DNA from: Cantharellus purpuraceus
Lineage: Eukaryota > Basidiomycota > Agaricomycetes > Cantharellales > Hydnaceae
Direction of reading: 5' to 3'
DNA: 64,000 bases
Assembly: GCA_025174535.1 (NCBI GenBank)
Contig: JALBUN010000018.1
Location: 1 to 64,000 of the forward strand
Every line of letters starts with the position of its first letter. Position 1 is the stretch's first letter. Shown one piece after another: positions 49,347 to 61,373 of this stretch. The notes under the pieces were generated by a model. The model did no database searches, was not told the DNA's origin, and saw nothing but the letters and a program-made list of their open reading frames with translations. The position numbers and the translations under genes were made by a program.

Positions 49347-49828
49347 ATGACAGACTCGACCATGGCCCTCCCAAATCCCCACGATAAAGAGCCGGTGCGC
49401 CATGTCGAGATGACAACAGCGGGTGCTGGCCGCCCGCTGGCGGCGCTGGCGCCACGACCCATTCCTATAGACACTACTGCTCCAACCGCCCTGCCGAATC
49501 CACACGCTGCAACGGAGCCTCCACATCAGCGCGGTGAAGATGAAAAGACCGCTGCGCCGGGTGCTGGCATCCCGCCCAGCCCATGGACGCCTGCGCCTAT
49601 GGTAGAGCCACCCGACATGTACGACGAAGGAGGAAAGGAACCCAAGATGAGTTGCTGTAGTTGTAGTGGGCCGGGCGGGCCAGATGGGTTTGCGGCTGTC
49701 CTCTCAGCGTGAGTTTTTTTGATGCGATATCTGCTCGGGTGTATATTGGATTCAATCAGTTCACGTTTGTCAGGTTTTGTTGCTGTATCTGCTTTCCCAT
49801 AACCCTCTGTAGTGGGTGTGGATGTTGA
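49347..49828 (+). CDS. Small Pro-rich protein with a cysteine-rich C-terminal tail
   Basis: Exon 1 (49347-49708) starts MTDSTMALPNPHDKEPVRHV and is rich in Pro, Ala and charged residues; the motif LPNPH occurs twice. It then reads KMSCCSCSGPGGPDGFAAVL. A 63-bp intron (donor GTGAGT, acceptor ending GTCAG) leads to a short second exon with FCCCICFPITLCSGCGC and a TGA at 49826-49828. The clustered Cys and short hydrophobic stretch at the very end suggest a palmitoylated, membrane-attached protein or a metal-binding tail, reminiscent of CYSTM-type proteins, though I cannot assign it to that family. No signal peptide. About 138 residues. Function unknown. Confidence 0.7.
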
Positions 49829-50243
49829 GCCCATATTAACTTTCCAAGTAAGTCTTGAGAGTTCGCAACCTGGTCGACATTGACGTATGCATTAGTTTAA
49901 ATATCATTCGGCTGTAGTACTCGAATGTGCGCCATAGTCGCTGCACACTCAGCCCCGGGTAATTGATTCTGGAATGCCTCCTAATCCAATACCGACCGTC
50001 TGCACATACTGATCATGATGTGCATCAAGACGCTACGTAGCCACGTGTCTTTCAGCATAGTTGTCTCCATGTTCACCACCATCCACCCCTTGCATAGTAT
50101 CCCTCATCCCTCGCTTCCAAAACTCCCTTCTCTGTAGTCACATGATATTAGTTAGATACACACCCTGGAGCACTTCATTTGAATTATTGAGAAAAGCTGC
50201 ATACATCATCTAACATGACGGCGTCGCGGTGGAACCCCGGATC
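49829..50243. other. Intergenic between convergent genes
   Basis: About 415 bp between the small Cys-rich gene and the 3' end of the epoxide hydrolase. No feature seen beyond the expected 3' flanks. Confidence 0.5.
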
Positions 50244-51509
50244 CTATTTTGCATCACCCGATACATTGGCCTCTGCGAGAAACTGTGTAATGAGTCTCAC
50301 GACTTCCTCTGGCCTCTCCTGTTGCACCCAGTGCCCCGCACTCTTTACCACACAACATCCCTCAGAACCCATTCGCTCACAGACTATCAGCATTCGCTCA
50401 ATACCTCCTGGCGTTTGATACATTCCCCAATCTTTTTCCCCCGCAATGAACAAGGAGGGCACAGTGATGCGCTTGTTCGAAAACACGCACAGCTCCTCTG
50501 ACATACCGAATTGGTACCAGTTTAGCCCCCCTTGGAAGGTTGTGCGCGCGAATTCGGAAGTGTAAACTTCCAAATCCGTGTGGGTGAGCCAGGATGACTC
50601 TGTACGAGGATCATGAGGTGCAACTGTCTCGGCCATTGTCTTGTCGGCTTGCATGATGTAATACGTGGGCATTTCGGCGAGGATGGGTGCCGACCAGGAA
50701 GGAAGTGGATGAGGGTTGTTCGAGGGCCAGTCTGCGCTCTTCATGTGGTAGTAGGCGCGGAGGAAAGCGGAATGGCCTTGAGGCGCGTGCAGCATGTGCT
50801 CATTTGCCTGGGATGTGGGGGAAGCAAAATAATGCTGGTAGTGTTTTCGGGGAGGGCTCAGTGCTGAAAGTTGTGACGCAACCATTTCAGCAGAGGGAAT
50901 GTGTGTTTCCGAGTCAGCCGGGGGAGAAAATGAGGGTGGCCCGGGAAATGGCGCGCTCATAAGAATAACGGAATGGAACATGTCTGGGCGAATCAGAGCA
51001 CAGTATCCTGCAACAAGGGATCCAAAGTCATGCCCCACAACGCACGCCACAGTGCGGTAACCCAACGCCAGGACCAATGCGACAACGTCGGCAACTAAAT
51101 TCAACATTCGAAAGGTCTCTCCTTTTGATGAATCCCATCCTGTAGTGCGGCCGTAACCGCGTTGATCGGGTGCAACGACGTGGTATCCAGATACGGCCAA
51201 GGGCTTGATCACTTTTCGAAAAGAGTACGCTCTACAACAACAATATTAGAGTGTCTGTGTGCGTGTGAGAACATACAGCTCTGGGAATCCATGCAGCAGC
51301 AGCAAAAGTGGTCGTTCCCCATTTTTCCGTAGGTGACCACCCTCTCCTGGAAGTGAATCAGATGCCAGATTGCCCGACAGCTGAGATACCGAGACTGGCA
51401 TCAATGTAGGAGCACCAGCTTCGAGGATATGCATATCAAGCCCATGTACGTTCTGTACGGTGCGAGACGTGATAAATTCTGGAAGAGGGAGTGTTTCTAT
51501 CTGAGACAT
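50244..51509 (-). CDS. Alpha/beta-hydrolase, soluble epoxide hydrolase type
   Basis: The likely start at 51509 gives MSQIETLPLPEFITSRTVQN; the frame stays open to 51620 with a hydrophobic extension that could be an alternative N-terminus. One intron (about 51236-51281) separates HGFPEL from AYSFRKVIKPLAVSGYHVVA. Family motifs: HGFPE (oxyanion), PDQRGYGRTTGW, the nucleophile elbow VVGHDFGSLVAG with the catalytic Asp, the cap domain, the acid in LFIAGEKDWGMY, and the catalytic His in SAGHWVQQERPEEV. These fit an epoxide hydrolase opening epoxides to diols by an Asp-ester intermediate; haloalkane dehalogenases share the fold but the HGFPE and RGYG pattern favours the hydrolase. The frame ends AEANVSGDAK with TAG at 50246-50244. 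Likely cytosolic and intact. Confidence 0.9.
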
Positions 51510-51620
51510 GTCAAGATGATAAATACCGTGATTTGAGCAAACGGAAAGTGGCGGCTGTGTCACAGTCACGGTCGCGACCACCACTAGCCGCCACATGGAC
51601 ACGCGAGCGTTGTCCAGCAT

Positions 51621-52594
51621 TTTTGGGTTTTTTTAATGTCTTTAAGGAACGCTAGGTTAACTTCGAATGGTCTGAAGTAAGTTTAGGGCATCCAGGAAAA
51701 ACTTGACCATACGCTTATCACCCTCTGTCACGTCTTGGACTGTGTAATTAAGTTGCCTTTGTACCAGTGTATTTACAGATGTGCTGAATAGTGCTGCGAT
51801 TTTCACAATGTTGACACTCGCCAGAGTGCGTGTTGAAATGGACATTGAAAGGATGCGTATACAGTCTTACATCATCACTCAGAACAACTCCAGCAACGAA
51901 CCACACACTACGTTTTTTTCTTTGCCGGGTTGGAGTGGCCATGTCCTCCGCTAAAAGCGACCTGTCTTCGGGAGATGGTGAGGTCTGGAATAAGATCATT
52001 TCTTTAAGATCGATGATCAGACAGTAGGGAATATTCGATATCGTGGTGGCCCTGTGTGATCCACTGGTCTTCATATCCTCATGGTTACAGGGTTGACGGT
52101 GGCTGTAGGCGTAAGAGTGAGTGGCTTTTTGTTGGCAGGGAAGACGACCTAATCCTTCAAGCTTCAAGCTTCGACATCGGGTCTTGGAGCCTTCCAGTGT
52201 CAGTATGAGAAATGAGGCTAAATCCAGGGACTCATAATCATTTGAAAGTCAGTTCCCTTCTCGGATAGTCTCATCATCCGGTATATGAGCTCAATATTAG
52301 TGATAGTTTCACCCTGGCCAGGGTGTGTTCAATCAATATGACATGCATTGTTGCAACATCGCTATCAACTAGCAGTGTTGGGCCAAGATCCTTACGTGCA
52401 AATGAGGGCCGCAGCCAAAGTCATGAGTCATGTATGGTTTCCGTGCCCCAGTGTGCTCAAGTCCGGTGATGCACCAATAAATGAATTCTGATATAGTCTA
52501 AAGCGGGGGTGGAGGAACTATGGGAGAGGGAAGGTACAGGAGAGCCAAGGGAGGATGTGAGCTTGTTGAGAAAAGGCATGGTAGCCACCCCACA
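51621..52594. other. Intergenic, nothing recognised
   Basis: Roughly 970 bp. Short minus-strand frames (51657-51845, 51748-52167) show no family motif. It must contain the hydrolase promoter and the 3' flank of the secreted-protein gene. Confidence 0.5.
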
Positions 52595-55098
52595 TCAGAA
52601 GAGTTTGCTCAAGTCACTGACAGTCTTCACATTGCCACAAGCCAACTGGGCTGTGCTAGAGGTGGACGTTTGGGGTTTGAGCAGGTTGATCGCCGGGTTC
52701 GTGGACTGAGAAAGCGTGCCCGCAGCGGGGGCAGATCCCACAGTGGGGGGAGCCGCCTTTGGGGGCGATATCTTGAAGGGAGCAGCTGCGACACGCTTCT
52801 CAACTTCAATGCTAGCGTATCGGGCGGCACGAGCAATTGTGGAACCTCCGGAAATACTTCGTGCAGACGGGGCAGGTGCAGCAGGGCCAAATCCTGTACC
52901 AACGCATTTCTTCACAAATCGTCATCAGCACAAAGGGAATAAATCAACATGAAATGACGCACTGTAAACAATGGCTTCGACGTCGAGAAGATCGGGAATG
53001 ACTTGGTCTTGGTGACGATACCTGGGATTGAACCAGTGACTCCACCGTTGATGTCTACCCCAACTGACACGTCAACGCAGCCGTTCACGGGAATGGCACG
53101 GCGTGCGACAGCCGCTGCTGGCGACGCAGCAGCAGCAGCGACTGGAGATGCGGCAAGGGGGGCGGCCACAGCAGCAGCAGCTTTGGCGGCCTGTGCAGCG
53201 GAAGCGCCAGCTCTGAATTGAAGCGTGGCAGTCCCACTCAGATCAATGTTCATGAAGAAGCCAGCGGTGGCGGCACTGCTGAGGCCAAGGGTCACACCGA
53301 AGTCCATCTATGTGGCAATTTAGCATCCAAAGCTTGTTCCCGCTCAAGTGACACGAAGCGGGAGTGACTTACGCGAGGAATGACATGGGCCACTATCTGA
53401 CCCTTAAAATCAACTGAAGGGGTTGACGCAGAGAGCTGGAACGCTAGCAATACAACATTATAAACACAGATTTGTAAAGACAGAGCTAGGACACATACAG
53501 TTGGCGTCAACTTGCGGCAAAACTGACTCTGGCGCCGTGGATTGTGGGAATTTGAACTGCAAGTTGGGAAACTTGGTGTCGGTGGTTATTGATGCGGCAG
53601 CCCCGAACTCGAGATCCGCCAAAGCAGATGCTGAGCTGATGGAGAACGTGGGGCCAACACTGATGATACCAGGGACGGAGAGCCCTGGGAGCCCGCTCTT
53701 GAAAAGAGCTAGCGAGCCGGAGTTGAACGTGCCCTAGAAATGATAGGATGAGACAGGATCATTTTTGAAGAGAAGTGGCGCACCTGGGCTAGGGCCTGGA
53801 TGTGGAAAGTGGCGAGTGCCTGGCCAGTCAAGGCTGATTGAACCATCAGATTTTGATGCAGTATAAAAGATTAGAAGGACTTGCTTGCAAACATGGATAA
53901 CTATAAAGACCGGACATGGTCAGCTAAAGCTATAATTATAACCAGAATCACCCACATCATTGATTTTGAGCGGCACAATCGATCCAGAAAATGTGTACCC
54001 AAAAGCGACCGCCGCATTGATGTTAGCGTCGACGTCAATCTTTAGGTTAGCAGTCGCCACGAGGTTGGCTTGCGACGCTTGGCACTTTATTGAGGTATCC
54101 ACTAGTGTGAACGACTGTTTGTTTATCTTAATAGGGATTGACGCGGTCTTCTGGGACTCGGAAGTACTGGCGGGGGCTAAAGGGTTGAAAGTAGAACATT
54201 GCGATACATGAGAAGGTTGGACTTGGGGAGGGAATAGAAGCAGGGAGGGTACTTACGGGCTGCAGATGCGACAGCACCTCGGGTATAAATACGAGAACGG
54301 CCCCGCTTTCGCACTGGTGTGGGAGAGTCATCATTGGAAGACGTGAGCGAGAGGTTCAGGGTTCCACGCCTGCCATGGTAACTGTTAGCAAAGGCAGAAA
54401 CAGGGTGACTGAATGTTGACGTACGATTCGGGAATACTTTCAAAGTCATAGTCGAGAATTAGCCCAAGCACCTTTGGGGAACTACCATCTTGGCGCGTGA
54501 CATTAAATGGTACAGACTGATTGTTGGGCGTGAACGTGCCATTCACGTGGGCAAAGGGTCCTTTGCCGCACTGGAACAAACAGGAAGTAAGGCGGATGAT
54601 GAAGGGAACAGATAGGACAAGATGTACACACAGTATCTGGGAGACGGACAACCGTATGCGGCGCCCCTCCATTGTCGTTGAGGTGACTGCAATGCGCTGT
54701 CTGTTGAGGTGTTCCTGCGCACACCATGCGAATGGCATGCGTGCCATTGACCCAGTCAGGGCTACAGTCCAAGATTTGCCAGCCAGCGGCGGGCGTGATA
54801 TCTTTTGAGAATAGACAAAGGGATTAAAAAACGTTTTAAGCAGCAAGAGTATGACACGGCCGCTACCAGAGAGAATCTGGTTCTGCCCATTCTATACAAG
54901 TGGGTATGAGATGATGAGTGTCAAGAACGCCGTGTGAAGAGCAACTGGTACACATACAAGCAACATGGAAGTCGGCGCAGTCTTCTCGTCACCAGCGAAA
55001 TCGTAAGCGCATGAACCGTTGGTGCATGGTACAGACCAGTCGTTGGCAGCATGAGAGGTTGTTAGGAGAGCAATCACAATGGTCGCGAACGTCAACAT
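52595..55098 (-). CDS. Secreted Ala/Ser-rich protein of unknown function (basidiomycete family)
   Basis: The start at 55098 gives a signal peptide (MLTFATIVIALLTTSHA) followed by NDWSVPCTNGSCAYDF. Later exons encode WQILDCSPDWVNGTHAIRMV-like sequence with Cys (near 54770), an RDG stretch near 54500, then beta-rich blocks: IKCQASQANLVATANLKIDV and NAAVAFGYTFSGSIVP (54090-53960), a block near 53690 (PGIISVGPTFSI-like), VTLGLSSAATAGFFMNIDLS (53295-53230), an Ala-rich segment (AAQAAKAAAAVAAPLAASP) and CVDVSVGVDINGGVTGSIPG (53085-53025). It ends in a Ser/Ala/Pro tail at 52595. The order, including the CxGxC-type N-terminus and the final Cys pair, matches a family of large secreted proteins seen in many mushrooms (I believe the DUF7223 type). 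No enzyme motif. Likely a cell-wall or extracellular structural protein. Confidence 0.75.
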
Positions 55099-56760
55099 AA
55101 TGGTTAATTAAGATTTGAAACGTGAACGAAGCCTGTCGTCGAATCCTGTCGTCGAATTCAAAGTGTAGTAAAAAGTAGGATTAAAAGTGGAAGCGAAAGA
55201 ATTGCTAGAGTCCGGCTCCAACTTCAAGAGAGAAAGAAAGCAAAACGAATAAGAAGGACCAGGAACCACGAACGTAGGTTTGAGGTTGAAGAATGAACGG
55301 GAGCAAGTACCCCATGCTTTTATAAAGTTTCTGAAACGGTGTCCACACCTAACCTTAATTATGGTACATATGTCGCGCGGTCAGTGCGGTCTCAATAGCC
55401 GTGAAACTAATCACTTACTTCATTGATATCAATATGGTGTAGGTATATGGGCATGCTAAACCGATGCCTCTAACTTGCGCGATCCCATTTGCGCTCTCTT
55501 CCAGACCGTTCCTCAGTACGCCTTGTTTTTCACTGATCTTGCGGAGGAGTTGTTACCCGGTAGGATTGATCTTCTGCCGCCTCCGATTCACCAGCCTTGT
55601 GGACTACTCTCATAGAAGTATTATTAGAGTTGATGGAATCCAATCCTGGATAGAAGCTGTATCAAAATCTCAGATACACCCAAATCTCGACTGGGGAAGT
55701 GGTGAACTTCACCGAGTTCATTCAGTACCGTGTCATCGGGACATGGTCTATAGTCCTCGTATACATACAGTACACCTCGAAAGGTTCGGCACCATGGCGT
55801 ATGTGAGCATCCCGTCGTGGCTCACCCTCTTTTGTACCAAGTACTCATGAAAAAAGACCCTGGAACTCTGTGGGAAATACTGGGTCAGTGTCCGGTGTGA
55901 TCTACCCGTGATAGTACATGTGGCGTGGCATTGGTACAAACGGGCAGCGTTGTTACCGACCCGGGCTATTAGCTTTTGGATCGGAGGGGTCAAAATGTCC
56001 AAACCACTAGAAATAGAATTTTAATGGATAATATTGACAGTAATGTACACACCCGGGGATTGGGTTTAGCGCTTGACACACGCATGGCGCTTGCAGGCCA
56101 GTGTCAGCTTACCTCGCATGGCGTGTTAAAATAGCCATGATAAAATCCTTTTTTTCCACCCTTTGCTTTTGTATATGAAGAGGGGATGGCCGACTACCGC
56201 GGCGGTTACCAAAGCTTCAATCGTTGTATTGCAATCGCATAATTAAGACCGAAGAAGGGCATGGGATGTGCATTAGGTAGTTCTCAAACTTGTCCATATC
56301 CCATCCCTTAGTAGTACAGCCGTCAAAGCCTATAAGTATGGCATTATCATTTCATCCGCCTTGCCAGTGTCTCCCTAGACATCAAGACTCGAGAACATCT
56401 GCCACCGGTCCAGCCCTAACAACCAACATGTTAGCATATGCCCATGGGATAAAGGGGCAGGAAACCAACCATGATCACCTACGGCTTTCATCAACTCAGC
56501 TATAGTTGCCGCCCCACGCCCGCGGCTCCAGACGCCGAAATGACACTGCTGGTACCCCCGCAGACGGACCTGCCGCTGATGCTAGCCCCGATACTTGTAT
56601 CGCTCTCCCCCGCGGGCGCAATGCTGATAAACCGGGACGAGTAGCCTGTGTACGAGGTTGCGGCATTGGTGTCGTCCTGGCACACGGGGCCGTTGGAAGG
56701 AACGCGTAGACGCGTTGCTGGATACACAACGGTCCACAAGTGGTTACAACTCCGGCCTTA
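55099..56760. other. Intergenic, no recognised gene
   Basis: The first 250 bp hold the promoter of the secreted-protein gene, including TTTTATAAAG near 55318. The rest contains short frames on both strands without family motifs. Confidence 0.5.
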
Positions 56761-56766
56761 CTGAGT

Positions 56767-56853
56767 GTGCCGTTTCGGCACGTGCGGCCATATAAAAGGA
56801 AGATAGAATTTTTTCTTATAGTTCCCTCAGTCTTTGCTTTAACAAGACTGAGG
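56767..56853 (+). promoter_or_regulatory. LTR-like promoter remnant with hairpins
   Basis: GTGCCG/CGGCAC forms a 6-bp hairpin at 56767-56781; CATATAAAAGG follows near 56788. A 10-bp stem then pairs CCTCAGTCTT (56825-56834) with AAGACTGAGG (56844-56853). The same CTCAGTCT...AGACTGAG stem occurs in the copia LTRs downstream, so this is probably a diverged LTR of a related element. Inference only. Confidence 0.4.
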
Positions 56854-56929
56854 TTTGTGCTATTGTCGGTTTGTAGTTATATTCATAGTCTAACCCTGCT
56901 TTCTAGTTTACACTCTAGCTTTTGCTACG

Positions 56930-57110
56930 CTAAGTTGCGTGACAAGGGTGAGGGACGGTGAACGCGATGCCGGCAGGGGCGGCAGTGGTGGCCTGGACGC
57001 TGTACAACACAGTGAACATGGTGGGGATGTAGGGGTGCATAACAAACTCCTCCTGGGTCTCTTCTTTGCTGGGGGGCATTGATGTGCCAAAGGAGTAGTT
57101 GGTAACAGGG
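56930..57110 (-). pseudogene. Gene fragment cut by the copia insertion (unknown family)
   Basis: The minus-strand frame next to the insertion reads PVTNYSFGTSMPPSKEETQE, then FVMHPYIPTMFTVLYSVQAT. Codon-like quality is good but I recognise no family. It may belong to the same gene as the histone-deacetylase fragment on the other side of the element, or to different debris. Confidence 0.35.
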
Positions 57111-57115
57111 AGGGT

Positions 57116-57276
57116 TGTTGGAATTGGATTGAGAGTCATAGATTGTGAGCCTACAAACACCCACAACAAAGTAGTATATATTGACGTCATACCTCCGTCC
57201 TCTCTCCTCAGTCTTTACACTCATACCGTGTAGACTGAGCTGAACTATGGCATAGGTATATATTCTGCTCCCAACA
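57116..57276 (+). repeat. 5' LTR of the copia element (161 bp)
   Basis: Starts TGTTGGAATTGG and ends CTGCTCCCAACA. It contains GTAGTATATATTG (TATA-like) and a stem CTCAGTCT/AGACTGAG that would lie near the start of the transcript. It is about 105 bp shorter than the 3' LTR. Confidence 0.93.
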
Positions 57277-57429
57277 GGTTATGGGCATCCTGTCCACGCT
57301 TTAATTCTTCATTATGTGCAGAGCCTAGTCAGATATAACATTATCCCCTAACACGACACCATCGTGCCCGACCCCGACCCCCCTACCCCCAACAACTGTC
57401 CTAAAGCCAAGCATATCATTCATCCTACA

Positions 57430-57858
57430 ATGACAGACGTAAAGATGAAAAATGTTGGCATTCCTGGAAAATGGCAGCTGTGGTCTAGTGAATGCAAGGC
57501 ATTGCTCAGATCTCAGGGCCTATGGAGCTTCATTGAAGGTCCAAATAGCATGAAGCCTGCCAAAGCTGAGCTATTCTCAATCTGGGCCGACACGAATGAT
57601 TGGATCGTCGGTGCTCTTTGTCAAATTGTTGACTACCCGTTGAGACGTGGTATTGAAGACTTCACCACAGCACATGAGGCCTGGGAGTTCCTCAAGTCCA
57701 AGACCTATCAACATGGCATCATATCCAAAATGAATGCTTTACAGGCAGCAATCAGGATATGCTTCACATCTCATGATTCATTCGACAACACCATCAACGA
57801 ATTAAAAGACCAACTCACTATTATCTATGACCCAAAACCCCCAACAGAGGAGGAGTGA
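57430..57858 (+). pseudogene. copia gag, N-terminal part
   Basis: The first ATG giving a sensible frame is at 57430 (MTDVKMKNVGIPGKWQLWSS); the frame is open upstream to 57364. It reads like copia gag capsid (AHEAWEFLKSKTYQHGI, FDNTINELKDQLTIIYD). A TGA at 57856-57858 interrupts it; gag continues in the next frame with the zinc knuckle. Confidence 0.8.
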
Positions 57859-57930
57859 CTTATCATGCTACTATTGCAAGCCTGATCTGACAGTGACTTT
57901 GAATGGATTCGTAAAAGCCTGATCGGATTC

Positions 57931-59519
57931 ATGACCACCAGTACCACCTCCCTCACGTCTAAAGACATTATCACATGCCTTGAAGTGGAATTTCAAGACA
58001 TCAATAACAAGAAAGCCCAGGAAATTGCACTTGCTGCCCGATCTGCATGCAACGGCCCACTCAAGGCAAACCGCTCAACTCTGACATGCACTAACTGCGA
58101 AGCCCGTGGGCATACCATCGAGACCTGCTGGGAAAAGGGTGGCAGCGCTGAGGGTCAGATGCCCGACTGGTACAAAGAGCTAAAAGCAAAAAAGGCACAA
58201 GAATTGAGGAAGAAGAAGACTGACAAAAAGACAGCAAAGACTACCGCTACTGCCGCCGTTGCAGAAGAGGATGAGAGTGGATCTGACTCCTGCAACATGG
58301 CTATGGCTGCTATGTCCCCCTCAGCAAAAAGGCCTGAACATTTTAAATCATATTTTGAAAAGCATCCTGCTGATGGTCACATATCTTGTACCGCAGTCGA
58401 GACATGTTCTATCAAGTGGAAAACTGACAACACTACTGCCACCCCTATCAATAACATGGATATCAGGCCACTCACTGATGCTGAACTCACTTGTGTCTCT
58501 CACCCCTCTACGAAGTTTGCTGCTGACTCTGCATGCATGAGCCATATATCGCCACATAGAAGTGATTTTACTGAGCTTACACCTATTGAACCCAGAGACA
58601 TTCAAGGCTTCAGTGGCACTACAATTGCTGCCGTCGGCATAGGAAAGATCATTCTCAAGTGTGGCAAAAATCGTCACCTCACACTCAACAATGCCCTATA
58701 TGTTCCCTGGGCCAACATTCGACTTGTGTCATCGCAGATGGCACTCGCGAAGGAAAAGGACTGTACCATCTAGATTTGCAGGCACCAATTTTTGAGCATG
58801 CCCATGTAGCCCGAGCCGTCCATGACCTCAAAACTTGGCATCGCCAGCTAGGCCATGTCAATTACCCCTCTATCATTGAGATGGCTGACAAGCACCTTGT
58901 GAAAGGTATGCCTGTCGACTTGTCCAGACTCCCACCACTTTGTGAACACTGTGTCCTTGGAAAACAGACCAAGACACCAGTACCAAAGAAGCGGGAGGGC
59001 AGGAGAGCAACAAGGCTGCTTGAAAAAGTCCACTCTGATATTACAGGACCTGAAGATGTCCGCATGCCAGATGGCGCATTGTACGTATTGAACTTTATTG
59101 ATGACTGTTCTGACAAGACATGGGTCTACATATTGAAAAGGAAGAATGATGCTGCCCAATGCTTCAAAGAATGGCATGCACTCGTCAAAAAGGAAACTGG
59201 CCTCAATGTTCAGACATACCGGACCGACAACGGGGGCGAATTCACGTCCACCCAATTCAAAATGTACCTTTGTGAACAGGGCATTCGACATCAGGTTACT
59301 GCCCCCTACACCTCAGCACAGAATGGCAAGTCGGAAAGATGCCACCGCACACTAATCAATTGCGCATGTGCTATAATGTCTGAGAATGCATTCCCATCCA
59401 AATTATGGGGTGAGTGCCTCCTAACCGCCACATACATCAAGGATAGGACCCCCACAAGGAATTTGAAAAACAAGACCCCATACGAGGCTAGTAATGAGCG
59501 ACGACCCCCATACTTATAA
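57931..59519 (+). pseudogene. copia gag C-terminus, protease and integrase
   Basis: A zinc knuckle CTNCEARGHTIETC (near 58090) is followed by a protease-like site ADSACMSHISPH (near 58520; relatives have Asp-Ser/Thr-Gly, here Ala replaces Gly). After a frame change near 58770 come the GAG-pre-integrase His/Cys motif (WHRQLGHVNY...CEHCVLGKQ) and the integrase core: HSDITGPEDV, TDNGGEF and NGKSERCHRT supply the D, D and E residues. The frame ends at 59519, just after KTPYEASNER, without the usual long linker before RT. Confidence 0.88.
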
Positions 59520-61101
59520 GGAGGCAATGCAGGCCTATGATGCCGAGTACTGGGATGACAGTTATGATGATGAGATGGCATCCATATGGAAACATGGGGC
59601 CTGGACCCTTGTTCCTCGCTCATCTGTCCCTGCAGGCAGAAATATTATTGGAAGCTGTGTGCACTTCCTTCGAAAACGGAATGAACACAACGAGGTCACC
59701 CATCGAAAAGTCCATGTTGTCGCAAAAGGGTACTCACAGATCCCAGGACTCAATTACACTGACATGTATGCCCCAGTTGCCCCATGGAGTCCATGAGAAC
59801 CCTGCTACACATTGCAGCATCGCTAGACTGGGAAATACGACAGCTTGATGTTAAGATGGCATTCCTCTATGGCACCCTCAATGAGGAGATTCACATGGAA
59901 CAACTGGAAGGTTGGCGAGAACCGGGAAAAGAGGACCGGGTGTGTCATATGAACAAATCTCTGTATGGACTAAAACAGGGAGGCCGATGCTGGTATACAT
60001 GTCTCCATGATGAGTTGACTAGGATCGGATTCACACGGCTCACAGAGGACCACAGTGTCTACAAGTGTAAGACACAAATAGGAGAATGCATGCTCGCTGT
60101 TCATGTGGACGACATGGCTGTAGCTGCAACCTCAAAAGTTGTGATTGATACCCTAATCAATGATCTCAAAAAGGCTTTCAAGATTGTCGACCTTGGAGAT
60201 ATCAGATGGTTCCTTGGAATGGCTATCTCACGTGACTGCCCCAGACGCACTATATCCTTGTCACAAATGGCATACATTGAAGTGTTGGTTGCAAAATTTG
60301 GACTTGAAGACAGATACATTGTCTCCACACTGATGGACTCTAATGTCATTCTCAGTAGCGAGCTATCCCCCACCATGGATGCTGAGAAACGTGCCATGGA
60401 TCGCATCCCCTACCATGCAGCAATTGGTTCACTCATGTGGCCATCCATTGCTACACGCCCTGACATCACTTTTGCAACTAACAAACTGAGCCAGTTTAAC
60501 ACAAACCCAGGACCTGCTCACTGGACTGCTGTTCAGTGTGTTATCAGGTACTTACATGGTACAAAAGATCTATGGCTCGTCCTTGGCGGCTTCACCACGG
60601 CTAACCTCACAGCATACACTGACTCTGATCATGCCGGCTGCAAGGACTCCCGTCACTCGACATCCGGTTACCTATTCGTGCCTGGCTCTGGAGCTATATC
60701 ATGGAGTATGAAACGGCAGGCATGTGTCACAACGTCCAGTTGCAAAGCTGAATATGTTGCTAGCTGCCACACTGCAAAAGAAGCTATATGGCTACATCAA
60801 CTCTTAGCATCCTTCAGATATTCACAAAAGACTACATGCATCTATAGCAACAACAATGGCTCTATCTCCCTCATGTGAGACCCATCGTTTCATGCACGCT
60901 CAAAACACATTGATGTGCAATACCTTTATACCCGTGAACGCATGGATGATGGCAACATCATGCTTCAACACCTCCCAGGCATGGAAATGCCAGCTGACAT
61001 CCTCATGAAAGGCCTTCCAAGATACAAACACTGGAAGTTTGTACCCATGCTTGGATTAAGGGGGAGTTCACAGTGGGACAATATGGTATCATCCCACTGA
61101 G
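59494..61101 (+). pseudogene. copia reverse transcriptase and RNase H
   Basis: A first frame (59494-59790) has WTLVPRSSVPAGRNIIGSCV and KVHVVAKGYSQIPGLNYTD. A frame change at the APVAP/MESMRTLL junction leads to the main RT frame: LDVKMAFLYGTLNEEIHMEQ, MNKSLYGLKQGGRCWYTCLH, and the catalytic HVDDM (YVDD in most relatives). RNase H shows YTDSDHAGCKDSRHSTSGY and CKAEYVASCHTAKEAIWLHQ. A TGA at 60876-60878 interrupts the end; the frame then resumes (HARSKHIDVQYLYTRERMDD) to the element's true C-terminus near 61101. Confidence 0.9.
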
Positions 61102-61107
61102 GGGGAG

Positions 61108-61373
61108 TGTTGGAATTGGATTGAGAGTCATAGATTGTGAGCCTACAAAGTAGTATATATTGACATTATACCTCCGTCCTCTCTCCTCAGTCTTTACACT
61201 CATACCGTGTAGACTGAGGTGAGATATTCTACTTAGTTACTGTTCACCATTTGTACTCATGTCTACCCATGCCTTAGCTGAACTATGGCATAAGTAGTAC
61301 ATAAAGAGTCTTTACACTCATACCATGTAGACTGAGCTGAACTATGGCATAGGTATATATTCTGCTCCCAACA
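61108..61373 (+). repeat. 3' LTR of the copia element (266 bp)
   Basis: Matches the 5' LTR at both ends but has about 97 extra bp inside and lacks a short ACACCCACAAC stretch. The motif GTCTTTACACTCATACC plus TGTAGACTGAG occurs twice within it, about 120 bp apart; the 5' LTR has one copy. Confidence 0.93.
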
